This document shows, in pieces, positions 1-7,566 of a DNA stretch of 41,867 bases. The stretch is taken from the NCBI GenBank assembly GCA_005885245.1, contig VAWR01000058.1, forward strand, positions 1 through 41,867, written 5' to 3'. This DNA is from Actinomycetota bacterium (GTDB taxonomy: Bacteria > Actinomycetota > Thermoleophilia > Gaiellales > Gaiellaceae). Below the pieces are notes generated by a model. It was not told the DNA's origin. It searched no databases and worked only from the letters and a program-made list of their open reading frames with translations. Both the position numbers and the translations under genes were made by a program. Every line of letters starts with the position of its first letter. Positions within the stretch are counted from its first letter, which is position 1.

Positions 1-1560
1 CGTTGAAGGTGCGGCCGACGATCAGCGGCGATCCGGCACCGAACGATGGCGTTGCCGGGGCCCACATCGTCCTGGCGGGGAAGACCTTCACCGGCACGAC
101 GAGCGTCAGGTTCGGTGACAACCTGCAGGCTGCACCGTTCACGATCGGCGTCGGCGGGACCACTCTCAACGTGACCGTGCCGAGCAACGCCACGACCGGG
201 AAGGTCGGCGTCACGAACGCGGGCGGCACGACGCTGACGGCGAACAGCTTTACGGTGCATCCGCATGTGACTTCGTTCTCGCCTGCCTCGGGGGTTGCGG
301 GGGCGAACGTGACGATCGGCGGGACGGGTTTCAGTGGGGTGCCGACGGTTGATTTCACGGGGAGCGCTGGGGCGTTCCTGGTGTCGCACACGGCGACGGC
401 GCTGGTCGTGCATGTGCCGGTCGATGGGTTGGTCGGGCCGTTGACGGTGACGACGGCGGACGGGTCGTCGGCGAGTGTGGCGTCGTTCAGGCCGGTGCCG
501 AAGATCACCGGCTTCGACGCGGGGACCTACCTGGCGGGTGACACGGTGATGGTGAGCGGGTCGAACTTCACCGCCAACGGCGCTCTGACGGCCAAGCTGG
601 GTGCGCTCGCGGTGAGCCCGGGCTCGGTCTCCGCGACCAGCTTCCAGTTCACCGTGCCGGACAAAGGGCTGACCGCGACGGTGAGCGCAACGAACCTGGA
701 CGGGACTGCGAACAGCCCGACCACGTTGAAGGTGCGGCCGACGATCAGCGGTGATCCGGCGCCGAACGATGGCGTTGCCGGGGCCCACATCGTCCTGGCG
801 GGGAAGACCTTCACCGGCACGACGAGTGTGAAGTTCAACGGGACGGTGGCGGCGCCGTTCAGTGTCGGTGTGGGTGGGACGTCGTTGAATGTGACGGTGC
901 CGAGCGGGGCGGTCGACGGGCCGATCGCGGTGACGAATGCCGGAGGGACGACGAGCACGACGTATCCGTTCAAGGTCGATCCGAAGCTGGTCTCGTTCTC
1001 GCCGGTGGCGGCGGCTGGCGGTGCGAATGTGACGATCAACGGCACCGGTTTTGGCAGCTCGCCGGTCGTTCACTTCAGCGGCAGTGCGGCGCCGGCGACG
1101 CTCGGGGTTCATACGGCGACGTCGATCGCGGCTGTGGTTCCTTCCGATGCCCGCAACGGCACGATCATGGTCTCGACGGCCAACGGGGATGCGACGAGCG
1201 TTGCGTCGTTCAAGCCGCTGCTGAAGATCACGAGCTTTGGCGCGGCCTCCTACCAGGCCGGCGACGTGGTCACGGTCAACGGCTCGAACTTCCTGGCCAC
1301 CGGGGTCGACCCGACTGCGAAGCTGGGTGCGATAGCAGTGAATCCGGGCTCCGTCTCCGCGACGAGCTTCCAGTTCACGATTCCCGACAACGGCCTGACC
1401 GCGACTGTGAGCGCGACCAACGGCAACGGCACCGCAAACAGCCCGACCACGTTGAAGGTGCGGCCGACGATCAGCGGTGATCCGGCGCCGAACGAGGCGA
1501 GGGCGGGAGATCACATCGTCCTCGCGGGCAAGACCTTCACCGGCACGACCAGCGTGAAGT
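1..1560 (+). repeat. Long tandem DNA repeats (three-TIG super-repeat), period about 723-726 bases
   Basis: The segment beginning CGTTGAAGGTGCGGCCGACG occurs at 1, 724 and 1450, giving periods of 723 and 726 bases, each about 241 residues or three TIG domains. Around 110 bases from 1 and from 724 are nearly identical at DNA level, and the copy at 1450 is similar over about 45 bases before diverging. The array probably continues upstream of the window. Such identity suggests recent duplication or ongoing recombination between copies. Confidence 0.8.
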
Positions 1561-2906
1561 TCGGAAACAACACGCAGCCGGCGCCCTTCACGGTCGGCGT
1601 CGGTGGAACGAGTCTGAACGTGACCGTCCCGAACAATGCGACCACCGGCAAGATCGGGATCACGACCGCCGGTGGCCTCACTCTGACCGCCGGCGACTTC
1701 ACGATCGATCCCCGGATCGGGAATGTCTCGCCGCTGAGCGGCGCGGTCGGGCTCATCGTGAACGTCAACGGCACCGGCTTCGGCAGCGCCGACCGAGTCA
1801 ATTTCGCCGGCGGCGTATTCGGCGTGCCGACGAACGTCACGGCGACGTCGCTCAAGGTCGCCGTTCCTCCAGGGGCAACGACAGGGCCGATCACCGTCCA
1901 CACGCCCGCGGGGACCTCGGCTCCCTCGGTCGCGTCCTTCACGGTCACGTTCTCCGTCACGAGCATCTCGCCGACGTCTGCCGTCTACACCCACGACGTG
2001 ACGATCACGGGCATTGGTCTGACCGGCGTCACCGGCGTGAAGTTCAACAATATTCCCGGAGCGATCGTCTCGAACAGCGGCACGGTCATCCACGCGACGA
2101 CTCCCGCGAGCGGGGCCATCTCCGGCACGGTGACAGTCTGGAAGGGAACGGCGAGCGTCGCCGCGCCGCAGCAGTTCACCCTGCTGGACGTAACGAGCTT
2201 CCTGCCGACGAGTGCGACGCCGGGGACGGACGTCGTCATCACCGGACACGGCTTCACGGGCGCGACCGCGGTCGCATTCAACGGGACGGCAGCGGCCACC
2301 TTCGTCGTCGACTCGGGCACGCAGATCACCGCCCCGGTCCCGGACGGCGCAACCACAGGGACGGTGTCCGTCACCGGCCCCGGCGGCACGGCGACGAGCA
2401 CGGGCTCGTTCACCGTGGAAAGCCTGGCCGAGGTCAAGATCAACGAGCTCCAGACTGACGGGACCACCTCACAGGACGAGTTCGTCGAGCTGTACAACGG
2501 CGGGAGCGCCGGCGCTGACATCAGCGGCTGCAAGCTCGTCTACCGCACGGCGAGTGGGACGTCCGACATCGGCCTCGCGACCGTCCCGGCGAGCACGACG
2601 ATTCCGGCCGGCGGCTTCCATCTCTTCGCGGGGACGGACTATGCAGGCGCTGCGACGGCGGATCAGACGTTCAGCGTGGATTTGAACGCCGGCGACGGAG
2701 GCCTTGCTCTGCGTTATCCGAGCGGCGCGATCGTCGACCTCGTCGGGTACGGGTCGCCGACAAACGGATTCTTCGAAGGAACCGCCGCGCCGTCGCCTCC
2801 GTCCGGACAAAGCATCGGCCGCCATCCGAGCGGCGCCGACACCGACGACAACGCGGCAGACTTCCAGGTGATCGCAGCGCCCACTCCCAGACTCGTCAAC
2901 CCGTGA
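1..2906 (+). CDS. Secreted multi-TIG (IPT) repeat protein with C-terminal lamin-tail domain, 5' partial
   Basis: The frame is open at the left edge, so the true start lies outside the window; 967 residues are visible. It contains about ten immunoglobulin-like TIG/IPT domains of roughly 80 residues, recognisable by phrases such as VTSFSPASG, VTINGTGFG and VAAPFSVG. From about residue 810 comes a lamin-tail (LTD) domain, with the hallmark AEVKINELQ and the acidic DEFVELYN. Such proteins are extracellular; TIG arrays act as stalks or adhesins and LTDs are common on bacterial secreted proteins. No LPXTG motif or C-terminal membrane anchor is seen, so attachment to the cell is unclear. The stop overlaps the start of the next gene by four bases (GTGA), so the two are probably translated together. 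Family assignment is confident; the substrate or binding partner is unknown. Confidence 0.85.
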   Translation, partial: LKVRPTISGDPAPNDGVAGAHIVLAGKTFTGTTSVRFGDNLQAAPFTIGVGGTTLNVTVPSNATTGKVGVTNAGGTTLTANSFTVHPHVTSFSPASGVAGANVTIGGTGFSGVPTVDFTGSAGAFLVSHTATALVVHVPVDGLVGPLTVTTADGSSASVASFRPVPKITGFDAGTYLAGDTVMVSGSNFTANGALTAKLGALAVSPGSVSATSFQFTVPDKGLTATVSATNLDGTANSPTTLKVRPTISGDPAPNDGVAGAHIVLAGKTFTGTTSVKFNGTVAAPFSVGVGGTSLNVTVPSGAVDGPIAVTNAGGTTSTTYPFKVDPKLVSFSPVAAAGGANVTINGTGFGSSPVVHFSGSAAPATLGVHTATSIAAVVPSDARNGTIMVSTANGDATSVASFKPLLKITSFGAASYQAGDVVTVNGSNFLATGVDPTAKLGAIAVNPGSVSATSFQFTIPDNGLTATVSATNGNGTANSPTTLKVRPTISGDPAPNEARAGDHIVLAGKTFTGTTSVKFGNNTQPAPFTVGVGGTSLNVTVPNNATTGKIGITTAGGLTLTAGDFTIDPRIGNVSPLSGAVGLIVNVNGTGFGSADRVNFAGGVFGVPTNVTATSLKVAVPPGATTGPITVHTPAGTSAPSVASFTVTFSVTSISPTSAVYTHDVTITGIGLTGVTGVKFNNIPGAIVSNSGTVIHATTPASGAISGTVTVWKGTASVAAPQQFTLLDVTSFLPTSATPGTDVVITGHGFTGATAVAFNGTAAATFVVDSGTQITAPVPDGATTGTVSVTGPGGTATSTGSFTVESLAEVKINELQTDGTTSQDEFVELYNGGSAGADISGCKLVYRTASGTSDIGLATVPASTTIPAGGFHLFAGTDYAGAATADQTFSVDLNAGDGGLALRYPSGAIVDLVGYGSPTNGFFEGTAAPSPPSGQSIGRHPSGADTDDNAADFQVIAAPTPRLVNP

Positions 2907-3277
2907 GCCTGGCGCGCAGGATCCTTGTCCTGGTCCCGTTGACGGTTGCGGCGGCCGCCACGGCGCACGCGGCGATCGCGCCGTCAGCCTTGAAGGTCAC
3001 GTACTGGCCGCACGGCCGTGGCGCTGCCGCAAGCGTCTGGACGCTCCGCTGTGATCCAACGGGGGGGACGCACCCCAGACGGCGCCTCGCCTGCGCTGCG
3101 CTCGGGCGGCACGCGGCAGACCTCCGCCCGGCCACTCGGGCGTGCACCCTGATGCCGACACTCACCTCGGCTCAGGCTCGGATCACGGGCACCTGGGGTG
3201 GACGTCGGGTCAACCGGACCTACCGCTTCGGCTGTCCCGGCTGGGAGGATCTCCGCGTCGTTCTGACCGGCCGCTAG
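2903..3277 (+). CDS. Secreted subtilisin-inhibitor-like (SSI family) protein
   Basis: A 124-residue protein with a signal peptide (MSLARRILVLVP, hydrophobic core, likely cleavage after AHA near residue 23). The mature part follows the SSI family pattern: a TLRCDPTGGTHP block, a second Cys in LACAALG, a third in ACTLM and a fourth in FGCPGW. Thus Cys50-Cys64 and Cys81-Cys111 would match the two SSI disulfides. In Streptomyces SSI the reactive P1 residue sits two after the third Cys; here that would be Leu83, suggesting inhibition of subtilisin- or chymotrypsin-like proteases. The start is GTG, overlapping the preceding gene's stop as GTGA. It probably acts outside the cell together with the TIG protein; that partnership is inferred from the coupling only. 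Confidence 0.75.
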   Translation: MSLARRILVLVPLTVAAAATAHAAIAPSALKVTYWPHGRGAAASVWTLRCDPTGGTHPRRRLACAALGRHAADLRPATRACTLMPTLTSAQARITGTWGGRRVNRTYRFGCPGWEDLRVVLTGR

Positions 3278-3295
3278 TCGTTCCGACCTCCGCAT

Positions 3296-3301
3296 TAGGC
3301 T
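3296..3301 (+). promoter_or_regulatory. Candidate leaderless -10 box before pyrD
   Basis: TAGGCT ends 7 bases before the pyrD ATG, and no Shine-Dalgarno sequence is visible. The placement would put transcription start at or next to the start codon. No convincing -35 is seen. Confidence 0.35.
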
Positions 3302-3308
3302 GTCGACG

Positions 3309-4190
3309 ATGCTCCTGAACGCCAGCGGCTGCCTCGACGCGCTGACCGCGCCTGACGTGGCCCGCAGCCTGGACGCGTTCGTGACCAAGACGGTGACGCC
3401 CCTTCCCCGGGATGGGAACGAGCCCGTGCGAATCGCCGAGACCGAGGTCGGGATGCTCAACTCGATCGGGCTCGCGAACCCGGGCATCGACCGCTTCCTG
3501 ACCAGGAGCCTGACGGCGCTCGCGAAGCTCGGAGTGCCGGTGTGGGTGTCGGTTGGGGGCTTCGAGACAGATGACTACGCGGAGATCTGCTCGCGGCTCG
3601 ACGATCACGCCGAAGTGGCCGCCATCGAACTGAACGTGTCCTGCCCGAACGTCGAAGCGCCGGCAGACAGCGCGTCGCAGATCGTGGCGGCCGCGCGGCT
3701 GGCCACGCGAAAGCCCTTGTGGGCGAAGCTCTCTCCGTCCGTGCCGGACGTCGGCGAGGTTGCGCGTGCCGCGCAGGCGGCGGGAGCGGACGGCCTCTCG
3801 CTCGTCAACACGGTGCGAGGGCTGAAGCTGGACAGCGGCACGCTCAAGCCCGTGCTCGGGCCGGGGCACGGCGGTCTCTCCGGTCCGGCGCTCAAGCCGA
3901 TCGCTCTCGCGGCCGTAGCGACGTGCTACCGGGCTACCGGCCTGCCGATCGTCGGCATGGGCGGCGTGCAGACGGGCCAGGACGCGTTGGAGTTGATTGC
4001 CGTCGGCGCGCGGCACGTCGCGCTCGGCACCGTCCTCTTCTCGGACCCCGACTCACCCGCACGTGTGCGCGCGGAGTTGCACGCCGCGGCAACCGAGCGT
4101 GGGTGGAGGAGCGCCGACGACGCCTACGCGTTCGCCGTTCAAGAGCCGTTGTCCGTTGGGACAACTCTCGACAACAGGTCGAGTGTATAG
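3309..4190 (+). CDS. pyrD: Dihydroorotate dehydrogenase, class 1
   Basis: Oxidises dihydroorotate to orotate in pyrimidine synthesis. 293 residues with the FMN/substrate motifs NSIGLANPG, ELNVSCPN (Cys112 is the class 1 catalytic base), LVNT, GGLSGPALKP, GMGGV and ALGT. The protein fits class 1 soluble enzymes; the motif order resembles class 1B, but a neighbouring electron-transfer subunit (pyrK) is not in the window. The only ATG in the open frame is at 3309, which begins directly at the ASG loop, so the usual first beta strand is short or missing. In many actinobacteria pyrD is followed by pyrF and then mihF; here pyrF is absent and secreted-protein genes lie upstream, so the pyr cluster appears split. 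Confidence 0.9.
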   Translation: MLLNASGCLDALTAPDVARSLDAFVTKTVTPLPRDGNEPVRIAETEVGMLNSIGLANPGIDRFLTRSLTALAKLGVPVWVSVGGFETDDYAEICSRLDDHAEVAAIELNVSCPNVEAPADSASQIVAAARLATRKPLWAKLSPSVPDVGEVARAAQAAGADGLSLVNTVRGLKLDSGTLKPVLGPGHGGLSGPALKPIALAAVATCYRATGLPIVGMGGVQTGQDALELIAVGARHVALGTVLFSDPDSPARVRAELHAAATERGWRSADDAYAFAVQEPLSVGTTLDNRSSV

Positions 4191-4228
4191 AGCTTAAAAC
4201 ACCTGCTCAGAACGGTAAACGTAGCCGC

Positions 4229-4256
4229 TTGACCGGCGCAGGTCGCTTGTTAGACT
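4229..4256 (+). promoter_or_regulatory. Promoter for mihF-gmk-rpoZ, probably leaderless or nearly so
   Basis: TTGACC (4229-4234), a 16-base spacer, then TAGACT (4251-4256) preceded by TGT, an extended -10. The ATG at 4266 follows after 9 bases, so the mRNA would carry almost no 5' leader, and no Shine-Dalgarno is seen. Confidence 0.6.
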
Positions 4257-4265
4257 CCGGCGCTC

Positions 4266-4595
4266 ATGGTGTCGCCCAAGACCCAGGCCGAGGCACCGAT
4301 TCGTTCGCTCGATCAGCGCATGGAAGCTCTGAAGCGCGCGAACGACATCCGTGTCCGACGTGCGAGGTTGAAGAAGGACCTGAAGGACGGCCGCGTCCAG
4401 ATCGATCAGATCCTCAGCAACCCTCCCGAGTACGTGTCGACGGCGAAGGTCTTCGACATGTTGATGGCAGTGCCGAAGTTCGGGCGCGTGAAGGCTGCGC
4501 GCTTCCTGAACATGTGCCGCATCAGCCAGTCGAAGACGGTGGGAGGCCTCTCGGACCGTCAGCGCTCCGAGTTGATTGGCCTCTTCCACCGGTAG
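4266..4595 (+). CDS. mihF: Integration host factor, mycobacterial type (mIHF)
   Basis: 109 residues. The C-terminal two thirds match the actinobacterial mIHF nucleoid protein: VPKFGRVKAARFLNMCRIS followed by KTVGGLSDRQR, the helix-two-turn-helix DNA-binding part. The basic helix near residues 20-40 (RANDIRVRRARLKKDLKDG) is also typical. This family is unrelated to enterobacterial IHF and is restricted to Actinomycetota, where it shapes the nucleoid. The position immediately before gmk and rpoZ is the usual actinobacterial order. The gmk start lies inside its 3' end, so the genes are translationally coupled. Confidence 0.95.
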   Translation: MVSPKTQAEAPIRSLDQRMEALKRANDIRVRRARLKKDLKDGRVQIDQILSNPPEYVSTAKVFDMLMAVPKFGRVKAARFLNMCRISQSKTVGGLSDRQRSELIGLFHR

Positions 4596-5175
4596 ACCGC
4601 TGGTCGTCGTCGTCACCGGCACCTCGGGCGCCGGCAAGGGCACGCTGGAGAAGGTCTTGCTCGATACCACGCCCGAGCTCGAGCTCGCCGTCTCCGCGAC
4701 GACGCGCGAACAGCGACCCGGCGAGGAGAACGGCCGCGAGTACTGGTTCATCACGCCCGAGAAGTTCGACGGGCTCGTCGAAGAAGGCGAGTTCCTCGAA
4801 TACGTCGATCTCCCCTGGGGCGCTCGGTCCGGGACGCTCCGCTCCGAGATAGACCGCATCCAGGCCAACGGCAGGGTGCCGCTGCTCGATCTCGAAACGG
4901 ACGGGGCGCTGCGCGTCCAGGAGACGATCCCCGGCGCGGTCACGATCTTCGTCGATGCGCCGACCTTCGACGAGCTCGAGCGCAGGCTGCGCGAGCGTGC
5001 CACCGAAAGCTCGGGAGAGATCCAGGTGCGCCTGGCACTCGCCCGGAAACAGCAGGAACAGAAGGGGCGATTCAACCACGCGATCGTGAACGACGACGTC
5101 GAGCGTGCCGCCAAGCAGCTCGCGGAGATCGTCCGCGGCGAGTTGCAGGCCGCAGGTACCATGAGCCGCCCATGA
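4576..5175 (+). CDS. gmk: Guanylate kinase
   Basis: Phosphorylates GMP to GDP. 199 residues with the P-loop GTSGAGKG, the GMP-binding stretch SATTREQRPGE and the following GREYWFI, and the lid Arg region near RRLRERATES. The start is TTG at 4576, 20 bases inside mihF; no other start codon precedes the P-loop. The stretch after FLEYVD (LPWGARSGT) is the family's variable GMP-binding loop. The stop overlaps the rpoZ start as ATGA. Length is normal for the family. Confidence 0.95.
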   Translation: MASSTGRPLVVVVTGTSGAGKGTLEKVLLDTTPELELAVSATTREQRPGEENGREYWFITPEKFDGLVEEGEFLEYVDLPWGARSGTLRSEIDRIQANGRVPLLDLETDGALRVQETIPGAVTIFVDAPTFDELERRLRERATESSGEIQVRLALARKQQEQKGRFNHAIVNDDVERAAKQLAEIVRGELQAAGTMSRP

Positions 5176-5405
5176 TCCATCCCCGCATCGACGAGCTCCT
5201 CGACAATGTCGACTCACGCTACGCGCTCGTGATCGTCGCGGCCAAGCGGGCTCGTCAGATCAACGACTACCACCATCAGCTGGGCGAAGGCATCGGCTTC
5301 GAGCAGGCGCCCCCGCCTCTGGTGGAATCGCGGTCGAAGAACTACTTGACCATGGCCCTCGAGGAGGTCTCCGAGGGCAAGCTCAAGTACAAGTACCCGA
5401 AGTAG
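5172..5405 (+). CDS. rpoZ: RNA polymerase omega subunit
   Basis: 77 residues. The core pattern HPRIDELLDNVDSRYALVI, the basic AAKRARQIND, and the C-terminal part ending in KYKYPK match the omega subunit, which helps fold and hold beta-prime in the polymerase. The ATG overlaps the gmk stop, the order gmk-rpoZ-coaBC being common across bacteria. A short hairpin (GCCCT at 5422-5426 with AGGGC at 5435-5439) follows, but it lacks a T tract. Confidence 0.95.
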   Translation: MIHPRIDELLDNVDSRYALVIVAAKRARQINDYHHQLGEGIGFEQAPPPLVESRSKNYLTMALEEVSEGKLKYKYPK

Positions 5406-5450
5406 TCTCGGCTTCAGTCGCGCCCTAGCCCGAAAGGGCAGAATTGCGGC

Positions 5451-6614
5451 ATGGCCCGGGTACTCCTTGGAGTCACGGGGGGCATCGCCTCCTATAAGGC
5501 CTGCGAGCTCGTCCGGCTCTTCGTCAGGGGCGGACACGAGGTCGTGCCGCTCGTCACGCCCGGCGCCGAACGCTTCGTCCGTGCGGAGACCTTCTTCGCT
5601 CTCGCGCGGCGGCCGCCGAACGACGATCTCTACGCCCACCTGACACGCGCCGATCTGCTCGTCGTCGCGCCTCTGACCGCGAACACGCTCGCGAGGCTCG
5701 CGCACGGACTGGCCGATAACCTCGTCGCCGAGGCGGCGCTCGCGCATCGAGGGCCGATGCTCCTCGCCCCGGCGATGAATCCGCGGATGTGGGCGCACCC
5801 GGCAACGCAGGCGAACGCGGAGACGGTGCGCTCCCGCGGTGCCGTGCTCGTCGGGCCGGACGAGGGCGAAACCGCCGAAGGAGAGTGGGGGCCCGGACGG
5901 ATGGCCGAGCCTGACGAGATCTACCGCCGGGCCCGCGAGCTGCTGGGTGAGCGCGATTCGCTGGCGGGCCGCCGCGTCCTCGTCAGCGCCGGTGGGACCC
6001 GCGAGCCGCTCGACGCCGTGCGCTTCCTCGGGAACCGCTCGTCCGGACGGATGGGAGTCGCACTCGCCGAGGAGGCGAAGCGACGGGGTGCAAGCGTCAC
6101 ACTGTTGGCAGCGAACCTCGCCGTACCGCCGCCGCAGGGCGTCGAGGTCGTGGAGACGCCGACGGCCGAAGCGATGCTCACTGAAGCGCTGGCCCGGCGC
6201 AACGTGGACCTCGTCCTGATGGCCGCGGCTGTCGCCGACTACCGCCCGGCTGAGACGGTGACGGAGAAGCGACCGAAGGACGAGCGGGCGTGGGAGCTGC
6301 GCCTCGAGCCCACGACGGACGTCCTGGCGACGCTCGCCGACGGAAGGACGAACGGCCAGGTCCTGATCGGCTTCGCGGCAGACCGGGGCGAGCTCGGACT
6401 CGAGCGGGCGCGAGCAAAGCTGCAGCGCAAACGCGTCGACCTCGTCGTCTTCAATGATGTGTCTCGCGACGACATCGGCTTCGACGCGGAGGAAAACGAG
6501 GTCGTGCTCGTGGCCGCCGGAACCGAGCGCCGCGTGTCGAAGGCGCCAAAAGACCGAATCGCGGCGGTGATCGTAGATGCAGCAGAGGAGTTGTTGCGTG
6601 AGCGAGCCGGGTAG
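5451..6614 (+). CDS. coaBC: Bifunctional phosphopantothenoylcysteine decarboxylase/synthase
   Basis: Makes 4'-phosphopantetheine for coenzyme A. 387 residues. N-terminal CoaC flavoprotein part: GVTGGIASYK, His63 (YAHLTRAD, catalytic), TANTLARLAHGLADN and PAMN (Asn110). C-terminal CoaB part: SAGGTREPLD, NRSSGRMG, AAAVADYRP, GFAAD and VFNDVS. In the flexible flap, where many CoaC proteins have a catalytic Cys in an ACGxxGxGRM motif, this protein reads AEGEWGPGRM, placing Glu143 at the Cys position. No clear Shine-Dalgarno precedes the ATG; CAGAAT at 5439-5444 is a weak candidate -10 box. The MoxR gene starts inside its 3' end. Confidence 0.95.
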   Translation: MARVLLGVTGGIASYKACELVRLFVRGGHEVVPLVTPGAERFVRAETFFALARRPPNDDLYAHLTRADLLVVAPLTANTLARLAHGLADNLVAEAALAHRGPMLLAPAMNPRMWAHPATQANAETVRSRGAVLVGPDEGETAEGEWGPGRMAEPDEIYRRARELLGERDSLAGRRVLVSAGGTREPLDAVRFLGNRSSGRMGVALAEEAKRRGASVTLLAANLAVPPPQGVEVVETPTAEAMLTEALARRNVDLVLMAAAVADYRPAETVTEKRPKDERAWELRLEPTTDVLATLADGRTNGQVLIGFAADRGELGLERARAKLQRKRVDLVVFNDVSRDDIGFDAEENEVVLVAAGTERRVSKAPKDRIAAVIVDAAEELLRERAG

Positions 6615-7563
6615 CCAGCACGTCGAGACGGCGGAGGCAGCCGAGTCGATTCGAGCCTTGGTCGAGAACCTCGCCCGCGTCGTGCACGCGCCTGATGAAA
6701 CGCTGCGCCTCTGCGTCCTGTGCCTCGTGAGCGAAGGCCACCTGATCCTCGAAGACTTTCCAGGCGTCGGAAAGACGATGCTTGCGAAGGCGCTTGCCCG
6801 TTCGCTCGACGTCTCCTTCTCACGCATGCAGTTCACGCCTGACCTCCTGCCGTCCGACGTGACCGGCGTGAACGTCTTCAACCAGCGCTCGAACGAGTTC
6901 GAGTTCAAGCCGGGGCCGGTGTTCGCCAACCTGCTGCTCGTAGACGAGATCAACCGTGCCTCGCCGAAGACACAGGCCGCTCTACTGGAATGCATGCAGG
7001 AGCAACAGGTGACGATCGACGGCGTCACGAACGAGCTGGCTCGGCCATTCATGGTGATGGCGACCCAGAACCCGATCGAGTACGAAGGCACGTATCCGCT
7101 CCCGGAGGCCCAGCTCGACCGCTTCACGATGCGGATCGCGATCGGCTATCCACCGCTGTCGGAGGAGGCGACGATGCTCGCGGAGCAGACTGCTGACCCG
7201 CCGCTCGGGGGCCTCCAGCCGGTAGCCGACGCCGCAGAGGCAGTCGCGCTGGCGGACGAGGCGAAGGTGATCTTCGTGGAGGAGAGTCTCACTCGCTACG
7301 TCGTCGCCTTGCTGCGGGCGACGCGGGGCGACTCTCGGCTCTATCTGGGCGCGAGTCCTCGGGCCGGGATCGCCCTGCTGCGGGTGGCGAAAGCCCGCGC
7401 GCTTGCCGACGGCCGCAGCTTCCTGGAGCCGGACGACATCAAGGCAGTCGCCGTCCCGGTGCTCGCTCACCGGCTGATCCTCGCCCCGGAGGCGCGATCG
7501 ACGGGTTTGAGCGGCGAGCAGATCGTGTCGGAGACGCTCGACAAGACCCCCGTCCCGGTCTGA
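6598..7563 (+). CDS. MoxR-family AAA+ ATPase
   Basis: 321 residues from GTG 6598, which is preceded 7 bases upstream by AGAGGAG; an ATG at 6577 is less well placed. Walker A is GVGKT (56-60), Walker B LLLVDEIN (Asp116, Glu117), followed by the sensor ATQNPIEYEGTYPLPEAQLDRF typical of MoxR proteins. MoxR ATPases act as chaperones that mature partner proteins, usually encoded with a DUF58 protein and a transglutaminase-like membrane protein, exactly as seen here. It overlaps coaBC by 17 bases and ends three bases before the DUF58 start. Confidence 0.92.
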   Translation: MSEPGSQHVETAEAAESIRALVENLARVVHAPDETLRLCVLCLVSEGHLILEDFPGVGKTMLAKALARSLDVSFSRMQFTPDLLPSDVTGVNVFNQRSNEFEFKPGPVFANLLLVDEINRASPKTQAALLECMQEQQVTIDGVTNELARPFMVMATQNPIEYEGTYPLPEAQLDRFTMRIAIGYPPLSEEATMLAEQTADPPLGGLQPVADAAEAVALADEAKVIFVEESLTRYVVALLRATRGDSRLYLGASPRAGIALLRVAKARALADGRSFLEPDDIKAVAVPVLAHRLILAPEARSTGLSGEQIVSETLDKTPVPV

Positions 7564-7566
7564 TTG

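Noticed and set aside
1-1560. Regular repeats at the left edge considered as a CRISPR or satellite array.
   Set aside because: The period is about 723 bases in one continuous coding frame with TIG domain content, so it is a protein repeat.
2212-2685. Long alternative frames rich in Arg, Ser and Pro opposite or shifted to real genes, here and throughout the window.
   Set aside because: They are out-of-frame readings of high-GC coding DNA and have no recognisable domains.
5422-5439. GCCCT/AGGGC hairpin after rpoZ as a terminator.
   Set aside because: Only five pairs and no T tract; too weak to call on its own.
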